From NCBI GenBank assembly GCA_004299845.1, contig CP036201.1, positions 806,001 through 870,000 of the forward strand: a stretch of DNA of 64,000 nt, read 5' to 3'. Numbering within the stretch: the stretch's first letter is position 1; each line of letters starts with the position of its first letter. The stretch comes from Verrucomicrobia bacterium S94. GTDB lineage: Bacteria > Verrucomicrobiota > Kiritimatiellia > Kiritimatiellales > Pontiellaceae. The position numbers were made by a program, and so were the translations under genes. The notes beneath the pieces are model-generated. The model saw only the letters and a list, made by a program, of their open reading frames with translations, was not told the origin of the DNA and searched no databases. Of the stretch, positions 28,905 to 37,815 are shown one piece after another.

Positions 28905-31900
28905 ATGCGAAAAATCATTTGTTATTTTTTTGTGTGTTTATTGGTTCCTGTCTTTGCTGAACGATATGCAGTGATTGTTGGAGTTTCTGATTATTTAAAT
29001 AATGATCTCATAAATGATCTTAACTATTGCGATGATGATGCTCGCGAATTTCGTGATGCTTTGCTTCAGGATGCGGGATGGTCTTCTTCAAATATTTCCT
29101 TGTTGATAGATTCGCAAGCCAGTAAGGCGAATATTCAGAGTGCGATTCAGCATATGGCCTCGGTTGCTGAGCCTGATGATTTGTGTCTGATCATCTTTTC
29201 CGGGCACGGAGGGCAGGCATCAGATCTGTCACCGATTGATGAAGTTGATGGAAGTGATGAATATCTTGTTCCCTATGATTTTGATGGAACTGCGGCGACA
29301 GTGATTTTGGATGATGAATTCCCATTGTGGATTGAGACGATCAATGCGGGGCAAATCGCAATAATTCTTGATACCTGTCACAGTGGAGGACAGGTAAAAC
29401 AGGTTGGTCAAAACAGAGTTAAGTCCATATATCAAGGAGCTTGGAACGCAAAAATAGGCGATGGTTTTTCCGCTGATTTTGAAGAGCGTTCCCGGGATAT
29501 GGACGATCTTAGTGGCATTGTTGTTGTGACCGCTGCAGATGACGATGAATTATCTTGGGATGCTGGTCCATTGCAAAATGGGCTGTTTTCGTACTATGCC
29601 GTAAGGGCAATGACCGAGGATGCGGGTAATGCGGATGCAAATGGAAATGGGCAGCTTTCATGTGAGGAATTATTTACATATGCTTCTCCTCTTGTGGTGA
29701 GTTATAGCAGTAGTAATCTTTCTGCTATACAGCATCCTCAAATATATGATGGAAATGGGACCCCGGAGCTTGAAATTATATCCGTATCGGGGGCATCCAC
29801 TGATGATGTATATGAACCCAATGATTCTCTTACCGAGGCTTATATCGGGTTGGGAGAAAGAGTCTGGCTTTCAACTCTTTCCGGTTCCGGCATTCAGGCG
29901 GATGAGGATTGGTATGAAATTACTGTGTCTCCATCCGGTTATGAACGGGTTCAGGTGGAGTGTGTATTTACGCATGCAGATGGAGATATTGATCTTGCAT
30001 TGTATGATTCAGGAGGAACCCAGCTTGCCCGCTCGGAAACTATTACAGACAATGAGTCGATCGATTACACGGTTGCTGCGCCGGGAACCTATTATATTCG
30101 AGTTTACTATGGTAATACCGGAAATACTTATGATCTGTGGTGGGATAATGTTCTGGTGCCGACAGGACTGCCGGACTTAGCTCCCGCACAGTTTACCGGG
30201 TGGGATGATTATATTGTTGTTTCGACAGAGACCGGAACCAGCAGCAGCGTCTCTACCTTTACAACTGATGACATTCTGTATGTTGATTTCGGCTCCGGTA
30301 ATTTTGGAGATGGAGATGCCGGAGAGCATCATTATGGGTTGTATGTGGATGGGGTTCTCGAGCATTACTCTGTAGTTTCGTCTTGCTCTCCTGGATATGG
30401 AGGGCGGATTCAGGATGCGGAGATTGGTCCTCTTCCCGCCGGAGAACATACGCTGGAAGTAAAGTGCGACTATTTGGATGAAGTGGCAGAGCAGGATGAG
30501 ACAAACAATGACTATTCCCGAATCATCTCGGTTGTTGAGTCTGGGGCTGAAGAGGATACGCTTCATGTTTCTTTTGATGCATCGGGAGGGACCAATACAT
30601 CGATCTCATTTACGAATGATGGATCGCTATGGGCATTTGATACTTCTCAGCTAGAAGGTTGGGCCACAGCGGCTTTGACGGGGAGGAACACGATCGGGTT
30701 AGGTGGCGGAACTGATCATGTTGGATGGTATGGGGAGTCTTCGTTGCGTATTTCTGTTTCTGAGAATTTCGGGGATGCCCGTTCGTGTTCTATGGAGGTT
30801 AATTCTCCCAAGGAGACTTATATCATCGTCATCAGCCAGGAAGCTTCTCCTGCTACAGGAAATTATAGCGGAGGGTCCGGAACTGAAGCTGATCCGTATC
30901 AGATTGCTGATAAACAAGACTTGCTGGACTTGGGTATGAATACCGGCGATTACGATAAGTATTTTGTCATGACAGCCGATATTGATCTTTCCGGTGAAAG
31001 TTTTGCATCTGCAATTATTGCTCCTGATGAGGATTCGACCACGAACTTGTTTGTAGGAACAAAGTTCAGTGGAAGTTTTGATGGAGCAGGTTATACTGTT
31101 TCGAATCTGATGATTGATGCATCAACTGTTGGCGGACACTACCTGGGTCTGTTCGGTTATGTAAGCGGAAGTTCTTCATCGATTGAAAATTTAAGGCTCG
31201 AAGGGGTTCGCATAACCGGTGGTGGAGTGACTTCAGATTACTTGGGTGGACTTTGTGGAAGGATTGATTCGGGGGAAGTCAGAGAATGCAGCGTTTCGGG
31301 CTCGATCGGCGGGGGATATAATTATGTTGGAGGGCTGGTTGGATTAAGCTATTCGGCAGCTATTAGTTCATGTTGTTCTGAATCTGAGGTCTTGAATTTT
31401 GATGACTGTTGGTATGTTGGCGGGTTTATTGGAGTCAGCGCTGAAAGTAGCATACATACCTGCTATGCCTTGGGTGAAGTTCGCGGGGCTTCGCATGTAG
31501 GAGGGTTGATTGGTCTGATAGATGGAGGTCTGATTGATACATGTTATTCTGCTTGTAAGGTAATCGGCACATCCGAAACCGGCGGATTAATAGGACATGA
31601 TTATCAAGGGGATACCTCCGTAGAATGCTGTTTTTGGGATACGCAGATTTCTGGTGTTTTAGTCAGCTCCGGCGGGGTTGGGATAACAACATCTGAAATG
31701 CAGACTCAAAGTATGTTTGCTGCCGCGGGCTGGGATTTTTCTGAAGTCTGGTACATGGATGGTTATCCCGGGTTGCAGTGCTTTAGTGGAGTTGCTCCAC
31801 TTCAGGTTGCCGCACTTGTTATTAATGGTCCGGAAATCGTTACTGAGGAAAGTTCCACTAATTATAATTGTTTGGCGTATTTCGAAGATGAGTCCTTTGC

Positions 31901-33206
31901 TGATGTTACTTTATTGGCGAATTGGTCGACAGATACGCCGGATATGACCTCCATCAGTAACGGGATCTTGTCGGTCACTGAAGTGGGTTCGGATGAAAGT
32001 TGTACCATTACGGCTTCCTATGGTGAAAAAACCGCCACCAAAGTCATAACGGTGAAAGATGTGCCGCTGAATGTGGTGGCATTGGTTGTCAGCGGTCCGG
32101 ATTCTGTTGTGGAAAAAACGACAACAAACTATATCTGTACGGCTTATTTTGCAGATGAAAGCTCTGCGGATGTAACTGCGGAGGCTTCGTGGTTAATTGA
32201 TAACACCAATATTGCGACCATCTGCGGCGGGGTATTGAGTGCGCAGAATGTATCAGGTGATCAGACCTGTACTGTTACCGCTGTTTACCAGGGAGAATCG
32301 CAGAGCCGATCGGTAACCATAATGGATACTCCGGCCCAGGGGCTGCCATACAATGATAGTTTTGAGACAGGGATGGGGCTGTGGGTTTCATCCGGTTCTG
32401 ATTTTGACTGGAGTTTGGGTAGCGGTTCAACGCCGTCGCCGATCACCGGCCCATCTGGTGCATCGGATGGCAGTCAGTATTTGTTCATAGAAGCAACAGG
32501 CAATACGCAGAAAACCGCTGGAGTCGAAGGTTCATTCAGTTTCAGTGGTATGACCAATGTGATGCTGACCTTTGACTATCATATGTATGGCCAGGATATG
32601 GGAATACTGCATGTGGATGTTTACGATGGAGTGTGGCGCAACGCGGTATGGAGCCGTTCCGGCCAGCAGCATGCCGGTGAAATGGAGCCATGGTGTCAGG
32701 CGATGGTGGATCTTACAGCCTTTGATGGAAAAGATGAGGTGATAATCCGTTTCCGCGGTGTTGTCGGTACCAGTTATTTAAGCGACATGGCTATTGATAA
32801 TGTGTCGATAACCGGAAGCATGATTGCAACTTATCAAAGCTGGGTCGATGGATATTCAGTTCCTGTTAATCAGCAGGGGTATTTTGATGCACCTGCGGGG
32901 GATGGAATCGAAAATATCTGGAAATACGCCGTTGGTCTTTCTCCTTTATCGGCCAGCTCCAAGGAGGATCTTTATACGTGCAGTATCGTTAGTAACCGGT
33001 TCTGTGTCACCTATCTGAAATCCAAAGATGCGCCGCAGGCGGATATTCTGCCTTCGTGGTATTCTGTTCTTGGCGGTGTTTGGGAAACAAACGGATTGAC
33101 CATTAGCGAGATCGGGGAAAATTCAACGCAGGAAATCTGGCAGGTGAGTGCACCAATCAGTAGCAATGGATTTATTCGCTTAGAGGTTGAGCTGGAGACG
33201 CCCTGA
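28905..33206 (+). CDS. Secreted caspase-like (C14) multidomain protein
   Basis: 1433 residues from the ATG at 28905 (AGGGGA-like site: TTGGGGGAAA upstream). Signal peptide to about residue 19, then a caspase-fold peptidase at about 20-295 with the catalytic His101 in FSGHGGQ and Cys158 in ILDTCHSGGQ. A PPC-type domain follows (about 300-405, EPNDSL, DIDLALYDSGG, PGTYYIRVYY). Next are a CARDB-like adhesion domain (about 415-545), a beta-sandwich resembling BACON, GLUG-like repeats with YVGGLVGLS-type units, two tandem Ig-like domains, and a jelly-roll segment. The GxGIxNxWKYAxG-type C-terminus resembles tails on exported Kiritimatiellota proteins. It is probably exported to the surface. AT-rich base use differs from flanking genes, which hints at transfer. 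Confidence 0.85.
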   Translation: MRKIICYFFVCLLVPVFAERYAVIVGVSDYLNNDLINDLNYCDDDAREFRDALLQDAGWSSSNISLLIDSQASKANIQSAIQHMASVAEPDDLCLIIFSGHGGQASDLSPIDEVDGSDEYLVPYDFDGTAATVILDDEFPLWIETINAGQIAIILDTCHSGGQVKQVGQNRVKSIYQGAWNAKIGDGFSADFEERSRDMDDLSGIVVVTAADDDELSWDAGPLQNGLFSYYAVRAMTEDAGNADANGNGQLSCEELFTYASPLVVSYSSSNLSAIQHPQIYDGNGTPELEIISVSGASTDDVYEPNDSLTEAYIGLGERVWLSTLSGSGIQADEDWYEITVSPSGYERVQVECVFTHADGDIDLALYDSGGTQLARSETITDNESIDYTVAAPGTYYIRVYYGNTGNTYDLWWDNVLVPTGLPDLAPAQFTGWDDYIVVSTETGTSSSVSTFTTDDILYVDFGSGNFGDGDAGEHHYGLYVDGVLEHYSVVSSCSPGYGGRIQDAEIGPLPAGEHTLEVKCDYLDEVAEQDETNNDYSRIISVVESGAEEDTLHVSFDASGGTNTSISFTNDGSLWAFDTSQLEGWATAALTGRNTIGLGGGTDHVGWYGESSLRISVSENFGDARSCSMEVNSPKETYIIVISQEASPATGNYSGGSGTEADPYQIADKQDLLDLGMNTGDYDKYFVMTADIDLSGESFASAIIAPDEDSTTNLFVGTKFSGSFDGAGYTVSNLMIDASTVGGHYLGLFGYVSGSSSSIENLRLEGVRITGGGVTSDYLGGLCGRIDSGEVRECSVSGSIGGGYNYVGGLVGLSYSAAISSCCSESEVLNFDDCWYVGGFIGVSAESSIHTCYALGEVRGASHVGGLIGLIDGGLIDTCYSACKVIGTSETGGLIGHDYQGDTSVECCFWDTQISGVLVSSGGVGITTSEMQTQSMFAAAGWDFSEVWYMDGYPGLQCFSGVAPLQVAALVINGPEIVTEESSTNYNCLAYFEDESFADVTLLANWSTDTPDMTSISNGILSVTEVGSDESCTITASYGEKTATKVITVKDVPLNVVALVVSGPDSVVEKTTTNYICTAYFADESSADVTAEASWLIDNTNIATICGGVLSAQNVSGDQTCTVTAVYQGESQSRSVTIMDTPAQGLPYNDSFETGMGLWVSSGSDFDWSLGSGSTPSPITGPSGASDGSQYLFIEATGNTQKTAGVEGSFSFSGMTNVMLTFDYHMYGQDMGILHVDVYDGVWRNAVWSRSGQQHAGEMEPWCQAMVDLTAFDGKDEVIIRFRGVVGTSYLSDMAIDNVSITGSMIATYQSWVDGYSVPVNQQGYFDAPAGDGIENIWKYAVGLSPLSASSKEDLYTCSIVSNRFCVTYLKSKDAPQADILPSWYSVLGGVWETNGLTISEIGENSTQEIWQVSAPISSNGFIRLEVELETP

Positions 33207-33249
33207 CCTTAACCATTAATATCATTGAGGTTGAAGGGGTTGAAATGAG

Positions 33250-33897
33250 CTAATCGGGTTTGATGTCGGTCCAGAGCTCGCAGTCGGGATGGGAGGAGAG
33301 GGCGATTCCGGCGGCGATCGATTGGGGATCGTGCAGCAGCGTGTTGATGATGCTGCGTTTGGATTCGCCGGTGACGAGCAGAATAATTTTTTCGATCCGC
33401 TGGAAAAAGGCGGGGGTGACGCTGACGCCCTGCATGCCGTCCGGTCGGTCGGTGTGGAGCGTGAGCCGGTCCTGAATCCGGGCCTGTTCGGGCGTGAAGA
33501 AGCCGGCGGTGTGTCCATCGGCCCCCATTCCGAGAAAGCCGAGGTCGACGAGGTTCATCGGTTCGAGATTTTCAGCAAATTTTTCGGCGGCGGCAGCCGG
33601 GGAAAGGGAGGTGTCCACCTGCAGGAAATTGTCGGTACAGTCCAGGGCCTGCAGCATGGGCTGCAGGTTGTGGGCATTGTTTTTATCGGAGTCGAACGGC
33701 TGCATGCGTTCGTCGCTGAGGAAAAGGCGGCGGTTTTTATGCACGGGGCAGGGGTCGGCCGCGAGGCGGTTATAAATGACATAGGGTGTGGAACCGCCAC
33801 TGAGCATGATATTTCCAGGAGTCGGAAAGGTTCCGCGCAAAACGTTCAGGGTCTCGCGGATCAGGTCTTCGGTTGTGTTAAAAGATTGTATTTTCAT
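33250..33897 (-). CDS. pgl: 6-phosphogluconolactonase
   Basis: 215 residues, DevB/Pgl family, hydrolysing 6-phosphoglucono-lactone in the oxidative pentose-phosphate pathway. The N-terminal part reads IMLSGGSTPYVIYNRL, followed by RRLFLSDERM and GMGADGHTAGFFT, all signature segments of the family. The gene starts with ATG at 33897 and is divergent from the acyltransferase gene. zwf and gnd are not seen in the window. pgi, also a glucose-6-phosphate enzyme, is at 61.5 kb. Confidence 0.93.
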   Translation of the reverse strand: MKIQSFNTTEDLIRETLNVLRGTFPTPGNIMLSGGSTPYVIYNRLAADPCPVHKNRRLFLSDERMQPFDSDKNNAHNLQPMLQALDCTDNFLQVDTSLSPAAAAEKFAENLEPMNLVDLGFLGMGADGHTAGFFTPEQARIQDRLTLHTDRPDGMQGVSVTPAFFQRIEKIILLVTGESKRSIINTLLHDPQSIAAGIALSSHPDCELWTDIKPD

Positions 33898-33990
33898 AAC
33901 CGCGGAGCATAGCGGTTCCGGAGTTTGGAAACGATCATTTTACGCAAAGATCATTGCCCCGAATTGCGGATTCCTGCACCTTTTGACCCT

Positions 33991-34896
33991 ATGGTTAAAG
34001 CATTGCTCACATTTCTGCTCTGGTTGGTCGGGATCTTGCCGCTGTTTATGGTCCGCGGGCTCGGCGTGTTTATCGGTTTTATTTTCGGAAGCGTGATCCG
34101 GCATCATCGGGCTGATGCGTTTCAGGCGTTGGAATTGTCGATTCCGGAGCTATCGGCCGCGGAGCGCAGAAAAACGGTCAATACAATGTACCGTTTGCAG
34201 GGGATCCATTTTGTGGAGTTCATCTGGTATTCAATGAAGGGTCTTGATGAGGTGAACCGGGCGGTGGAGATCGAGGGGCGTGAGCACGCGGATGAAGCGT
34301 TTAAGCGGGGAAAAGGGGTGATTGCGCTTACGGCGCATATCGGCTGTTTTGAGCTCATGCCGATGGCTACGGCGGCGCAGGGATATAAACTCAGCACGAT
34401 TGTGAAGAAGATCAAGAATGAGGCGGTGAACGAGGTGATCGAAAAGCTTCGTTCCCATAAAGGCCTGACGTTTCTTGCGAGCAGAAACGCATACCGTGAC
34501 TGCCTGAAGGCGCTGCGCCGGAATGAGGCTGTCGGTATGATCATCGATCAGAATATGACGCGCCAGCAGGGCATTTTTTCCGATTTTTTCGGCCGGCCGG
34601 CCTGCACATCGCCGGGACTGGCCTATATGGCGGCGCAGTCGCAGGCGCCGGTTGTTCCTGTTTTCATTTACCGTAAGCCGGACGGTACATTCAGGCTTAA
34701 AATTCAGCCGATGCTGGAGCCGCCGGCGGATCGTTCGGATGAGGCGGTTTTTGCGGCCACGCAGCAGTATAATGATATTATTGAAGCGGCGGTGCGCGAA
34801 GCACCGGAGCAGTGGATCTGGATGCACCGCCGCTGGAATACGAAACCGCTGGAGGGGCTGGAAATTAAACGGCGGCAGAAAAAGCGGGTTCGTTAA
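33991..34896 (+). CDS. Lipid A biosynthesis acyltransferase (LpxL/HtrB family)
   Basis: 301 residues from the ATG at 33991, where an N-terminal membrane anchor begins (VKALLTFLLWLVGILPLFMV). A TTG at 33925 is a possible longer start. The acyltransferase motif is HIGCFE (HX4E), followed by MIIDQNMTRQQG and FFGRPACTSPGLA, typical of late lipid A acyltransferases that add secondary acyl chains from acyl-ACP to Kdo-lipid A. Inner-membrane enzyme facing the cytoplasm. It supports a true lipid A outer membrane in this organism. Confidence 0.88.
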   Translation: MVKALLTFLLWLVGILPLFMVRGLGVFIGFIFGSVIRHHRADAFQALELSIPELSAAERRKTVNTMYRLQGIHFVEFIWYSMKGLDEVNRAVEIEGREHADEAFKRGKGVIALTAHIGCFELMPMATAAQGYKLSTIVKKIKNEAVNEVIEKLRSHKGLTFLASRNAYRDCLKALRRNEAVGMIIDQNMTRQQGIFSDFFGRPACTSPGLAYMAAQSQAPVVPVFIYRKPDGTFRLKIQPMLEPPADRSDEAVFAATQQYNDIIEAAVREAPEQWIWMHRRWNTKPLEGLEIKRRQKKRVR

Positions 34897-34920
34897 TTTC
34901 GACGTCTTGGAGGTGGGAAG

Positions 34921-36153
34921 ATGGGTGTTGAATGCGGACTGGTTTTTATTTGTATTTTTCTGATCGCTCTGTGTGCCATTACCCACTATTCCCGGAAGTC
35001 ACCGCTACCGGCGGTCTGCTGGGTGGTTCTTTTCGGCGGACTTTACGGGTTTCTGCAGGCGCATCTGATTCTGCAGTTACCTCGTATTGTTTTGAATCCG
35101 GATGTGATTCTTTATCTGATTCTTCCGGTGCTGGTTTTTGATTCAACACGGAAGCTGCGCCTGAAAGCGGCTGAGGCGGTTGCGTGGCCGGCGACGGTAT
35201 TGGCCACGCTGGGGATTCTGGTCAGTATGTTTGTTATGGCTTTTCCGCTACAGGTGTTTACGAAAATTCCACGGATGGATCTGCTGCTCTTCTGCGGTAT
35301 TATGTCGGCCACGGATCCGGTGGCGGTTTCAGCAATTTTCAGGGTGTTCCCGGTTCCTGAAAAACTTAAAATGCTGGTGGAAGAGGAATCGCTCCTTAAT
35401 GACGGGACGGCTGTAATTCTTTTTTCGCTGCTCTACGCAAGGGTGATTGAAGGTCATGATCTGATTTTCTCGAACGGGATACTCCGGTTTATTCTGTCCG
35501 TTGCGGGGGCGTTGCTGCTGGGTGTGGCGGCGGGAGCGGGCTGTATTTTTCTGATGCGCAGCTGGCAGGCACTGAAGGATCATTTTATTGCACCGCTGTT
35601 ACCGTTGATTGCGGTCTATCTGGTGTTCTGTGCGGCGCAGGGCGGTTTTGATATTTCCGGTGTCATTGCTGTGATGGCGGCTACGCTGACGATGGGGCGT
35701 TTGGTGAGGATGATCCCGCGAGAGGAGCTGCCAAACCATATGGATACCCGGTTTTATCAAGGGCTCTGGGATTTTCTCAGCGACCTGGCCAATGCCGTTC
35801 TGTTTTTTATTCTGGGGGCGGAGATCGGCAGTCATACGGCGGCGTTTCAGTGGCATACCGTATGGATTTCGCTGGTGGCATTGCTCCTTTCCCGCAGTGT
35901 GGTGGTTTACGGGTTCGGGATGCTGTTTAATCTTTTTCGCTGTCGTCTCCCTTTTGCGTGGATGCATGTGCTGAATCTCGGGGGGCTGAAGGGCGCGCTT
36001 TCTGTGGCCCTGATTCTGATGCTTCCGGAGGACTATCAGTACCGGAATCTTTTTCTGCATGCGGCACTGGGGATGTGTGTTTTCACGCTGGTGGTCAACA
36101 CGCTGGGTGTTCGCGGATATCTGGAAAAAGTGGATTTCGGTGAAGCCGGTTGA
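34921..36153 (+). CDS. Sodium/proton antiporter, NhaP/CPA1 type
   Basis: 410 residues and about twelve hydrophobic segments. Signature segments are GIMSATDPVAVSAIFRV, with the Thr-Asp-Pro of CPA1 exchangers, and EEESLLNDGTAVILFSLLY, with the acidic pair. NhaP proteins use the Asp in the second segment for Na+/H+ exchange. It could work beside the Rnf complex that starts 230 bases downstream, since Rnf complexes make a Na+ or H+ gradient. Upstream it follows the acyltransferase by 24 bases. Confidence 0.9.
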   Translation: MGVECGLVFICIFLIALCAITHYSRKSPLPAVCWVVLFGGLYGFLQAHLILQLPRIVLNPDVILYLILPVLVFDSTRKLRLKAAEAVAWPATVLATLGILVSMFVMAFPLQVFTKIPRMDLLLFCGIMSATDPVAVSAIFRVFPVPEKLKMLVEEESLLNDGTAVILFSLLYARVIEGHDLIFSNGILRFILSVAGALLLGVAAGAGCIFLMRSWQALKDHFIAPLLPLIAVYLVFCAAQGGFDISGVIAVMAATLTMGRLVRMIPREELPNHMDTRFYQGLWDFLSDLANAVLFFILGAEIGSHTAAFQWHTVWISLVALLLSRSVVVYGFGMLFNLFRCRLPFAWMHVLNLGGLKGALSVALILMLPEDYQYRNLFLHAALGMCVFTLVVNTLGVRGYLEKVDFGEAG

Positions 36154-36383
36154 ATGCATCTGTCCGGGCCGGGGTAAGGTTGCGCCTGTAATTTTCCGGG
36201 TGAAGAATCGAACGCAGGATCAGGGGCTGAAACGCTATATTTCAATCGATATTACAGAGGCTATTACAGGGCTTTATTGATATCCATTCTAAATTGACCT
36301 GTCCGGGGTTAATGAGGTTGCCGAAGCAGGTCTGCTGCGTATCATAGCTTACTTTTCGCGTTCTTAGAACAGGGGTATATAGC
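36154..36383 (+). other. 230-base region before rnfA
   Basis: No gene is seen. It should contain the rnf promoter, but no good -35/-10 pair could be picked out. GGGGTT-rich and AT-rich stretches alternate without clear hairpin. Confidence 0.3.
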
Positions 36384-36977
36384 ATGATGAATGAATTTCT
36401 CGTGATCACCATCGGCGCGATTCTCGTGAACAACTTCGTATTGTCGAAGTTTCTGGGAGTCTGTCCGTTTCTGGGGGTATCAAAGAAACTGGACACGGCA
36501 TTGGGGATGTCGGGTGCGGTTATTTTTGTAATGACATTGGCGTCGCTGGTGAGTTCGATCATTAACCAGTTACTGCTGGTTCCCATGAAGCTGCAGTATC
36601 TGCAGACGCTCGTTTTTATTGTGGTGATTGCTTCGCTGGTGCAGCTGGTGGAAATTATGCTGCAGAAACTCAGTGCAAAACTCTACGAGAGTCTGGGCAT
36701 TTTTCTTCCGCTCATCACGACTAACTGTGCGGTACTCGGTGCGGTGGTGCTGAATGCCAAATCGGCCCCGGAGTCGGTGCAGTCGACCTGGTACGGCGCC
36801 ACGATCTACGGGTTCTGTTCGGCACTCGGTTTTGCGCTGGCGCTGATTCTTTTCTCGAGTCTGCGCGAAAAACTGGATCTCGCCAAGGTGCCCGAAGCCT
36901 TTGAAGGCACTGCAATTTCACTGGTCACCGCCGGCATTCTGGCGATGGCGTTTCTCGGCTTCTCCGGCCTGGTGTAA
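36384..36977 (+). CDS. rnfA: Electron transport complex subunit RnfA
   Basis: 197 residues, six hydrophobic segments. The start FLVITIGAILVNNFVLSKFLGVCPFLGVS and the LGIFLPLITTNCAVLGAVV segment, with its conserved Cys, are standard. RnfA and RnfE are homologous inner-membrane subunits of opposite topology that carry an Fe-S cluster between them. The operon order A-B-C-D-G-E is that of enteric and purple bacteria rather than the C-D-G-E-A-B order of acetogens. Confidence 0.96.
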   Translation: MMNEFLVITIGAILVNNFVLSKFLGVCPFLGVSKKLDTALGMSGAVIFVMTLASLVSSIINQLLLVPMKLQYLQTLVFIVVIASLVQLVEIMLQKLSAKLYESLGIFLPLITTNCAVLGAVVLNAKSAPESVQSTWYGATIYGFCSALGFALALILFSSLREKLDLAKVPEAFEGTAISLVTAGILAMAFLGFSGLV

Positions 36978-36987
36978 GGACGTATCT

Positions 36988-37815
36988 ATGGATATTCTGT
37001 TTCCTATTCTGACGGTCGGTATTCTCGGCATTTTTCTTGGTGTGATTATCGGGATTGTGGCTAAGGTTTTTGCGGTGGATATTGATGAACGTATCGAGCA
37101 GGTTGAAGAAATGCTGCCCGGTGCCAACTGCGGCGGCTGCGGTTTTGCCGGCTGTGCTGATTTTGCTAAAGGCGTTGTGGCCGGAAAAGCGACCCCGGCC
37201 GGTTGTCCGGTCTGCTCGCCGGAAGATGTGGTGGCGATTTCCGAATATCTCGGCATTGCAGCCGAGGAAAAGGAAAAAATGGTGGCGCTGGTGCGTTGTT
37301 CCGGAGACATTCCGAACACGGTGCGGTCTCTTTATAACGGGGTGCGCGACTGCCGGTCGGCGGTGCTGGTTGCCGGCGGAGCCAAGGGCTGTGACTACGG
37401 CTGCCTCGGTTTCGGTTCCTGTGCGGAAGCCTGCCCGTTCGGGGCCATCGAAATTCGCAATGGCCTGGCCGTTGTGCACAAAGAGCTCTGTGTCGGCTGC
37501 GAAAACTGCGTGGCGGCCTGTCCGAAAAACCTCATTACGATGGTGCCGGCTTCGGCCGCCACGCACGTCTATTGTAATTCACCGGAAAAAGGGGCTGTGA
37601 AGCGGAAGGTCTGCAAAACCGCCTGTATTGCCTGTCGTAAGTGTGTGAAAGCTTCCGGTGAGGAAGACTATATGGAAATCGATGGCTTCCTGGTTCGCAG
37701 CAACTATGAAAATCCGCCGCCGGCATCGCTGGTCGAAGCCGCCGGATGTCCGACCAGTGCGTTGCGTGTGGATACCGAGCATATAAAAGGAGCTTATGGA
37801 GGTGCATCGAAATGA
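36988..37815 (+). CDS. rnfB: Electron transport complex subunit RnfB
   Basis: 275 residues from ATG 36988, with AAGGA upstream. An N-terminal membrane helix precedes GANCGGCGFAGCADFA, the 4Fe-4S domain, and two ferredoxin-type motifs (CLGFGSCAEACPFGA, CVGCENCVAACPK), then a further Cys cluster (CIACRKCVKAS). RnfB accepts electrons from ferredoxin and passes them to RnfC/NAD. The stop overlaps the rnfC ATG by four bases (ATGA). Confidence 0.95.
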   Translation: MDILFPILTVGILGIFLGVIIGIVAKVFAVDIDERIEQVEEMLPGANCGGCGFAGCADFAKGVVAGKATPAGCPVCSPEDVVAISEYLGIAAEEKEKMVALVRCSGDIPNTVRSLYNGVRDCRSAVLVAGGAKGCDYGCLGFGSCAEACPFGAIEIRNGLAVVHKELCVGCENCVAACPKNLITMVPASAATHVYCNSPEKGAVKRKVCKTACIACRKCVKASGEEDYMEIDGFLVRSNYENPPPASLVEAAGCPTSALRVDTEHIKGAYGGASK

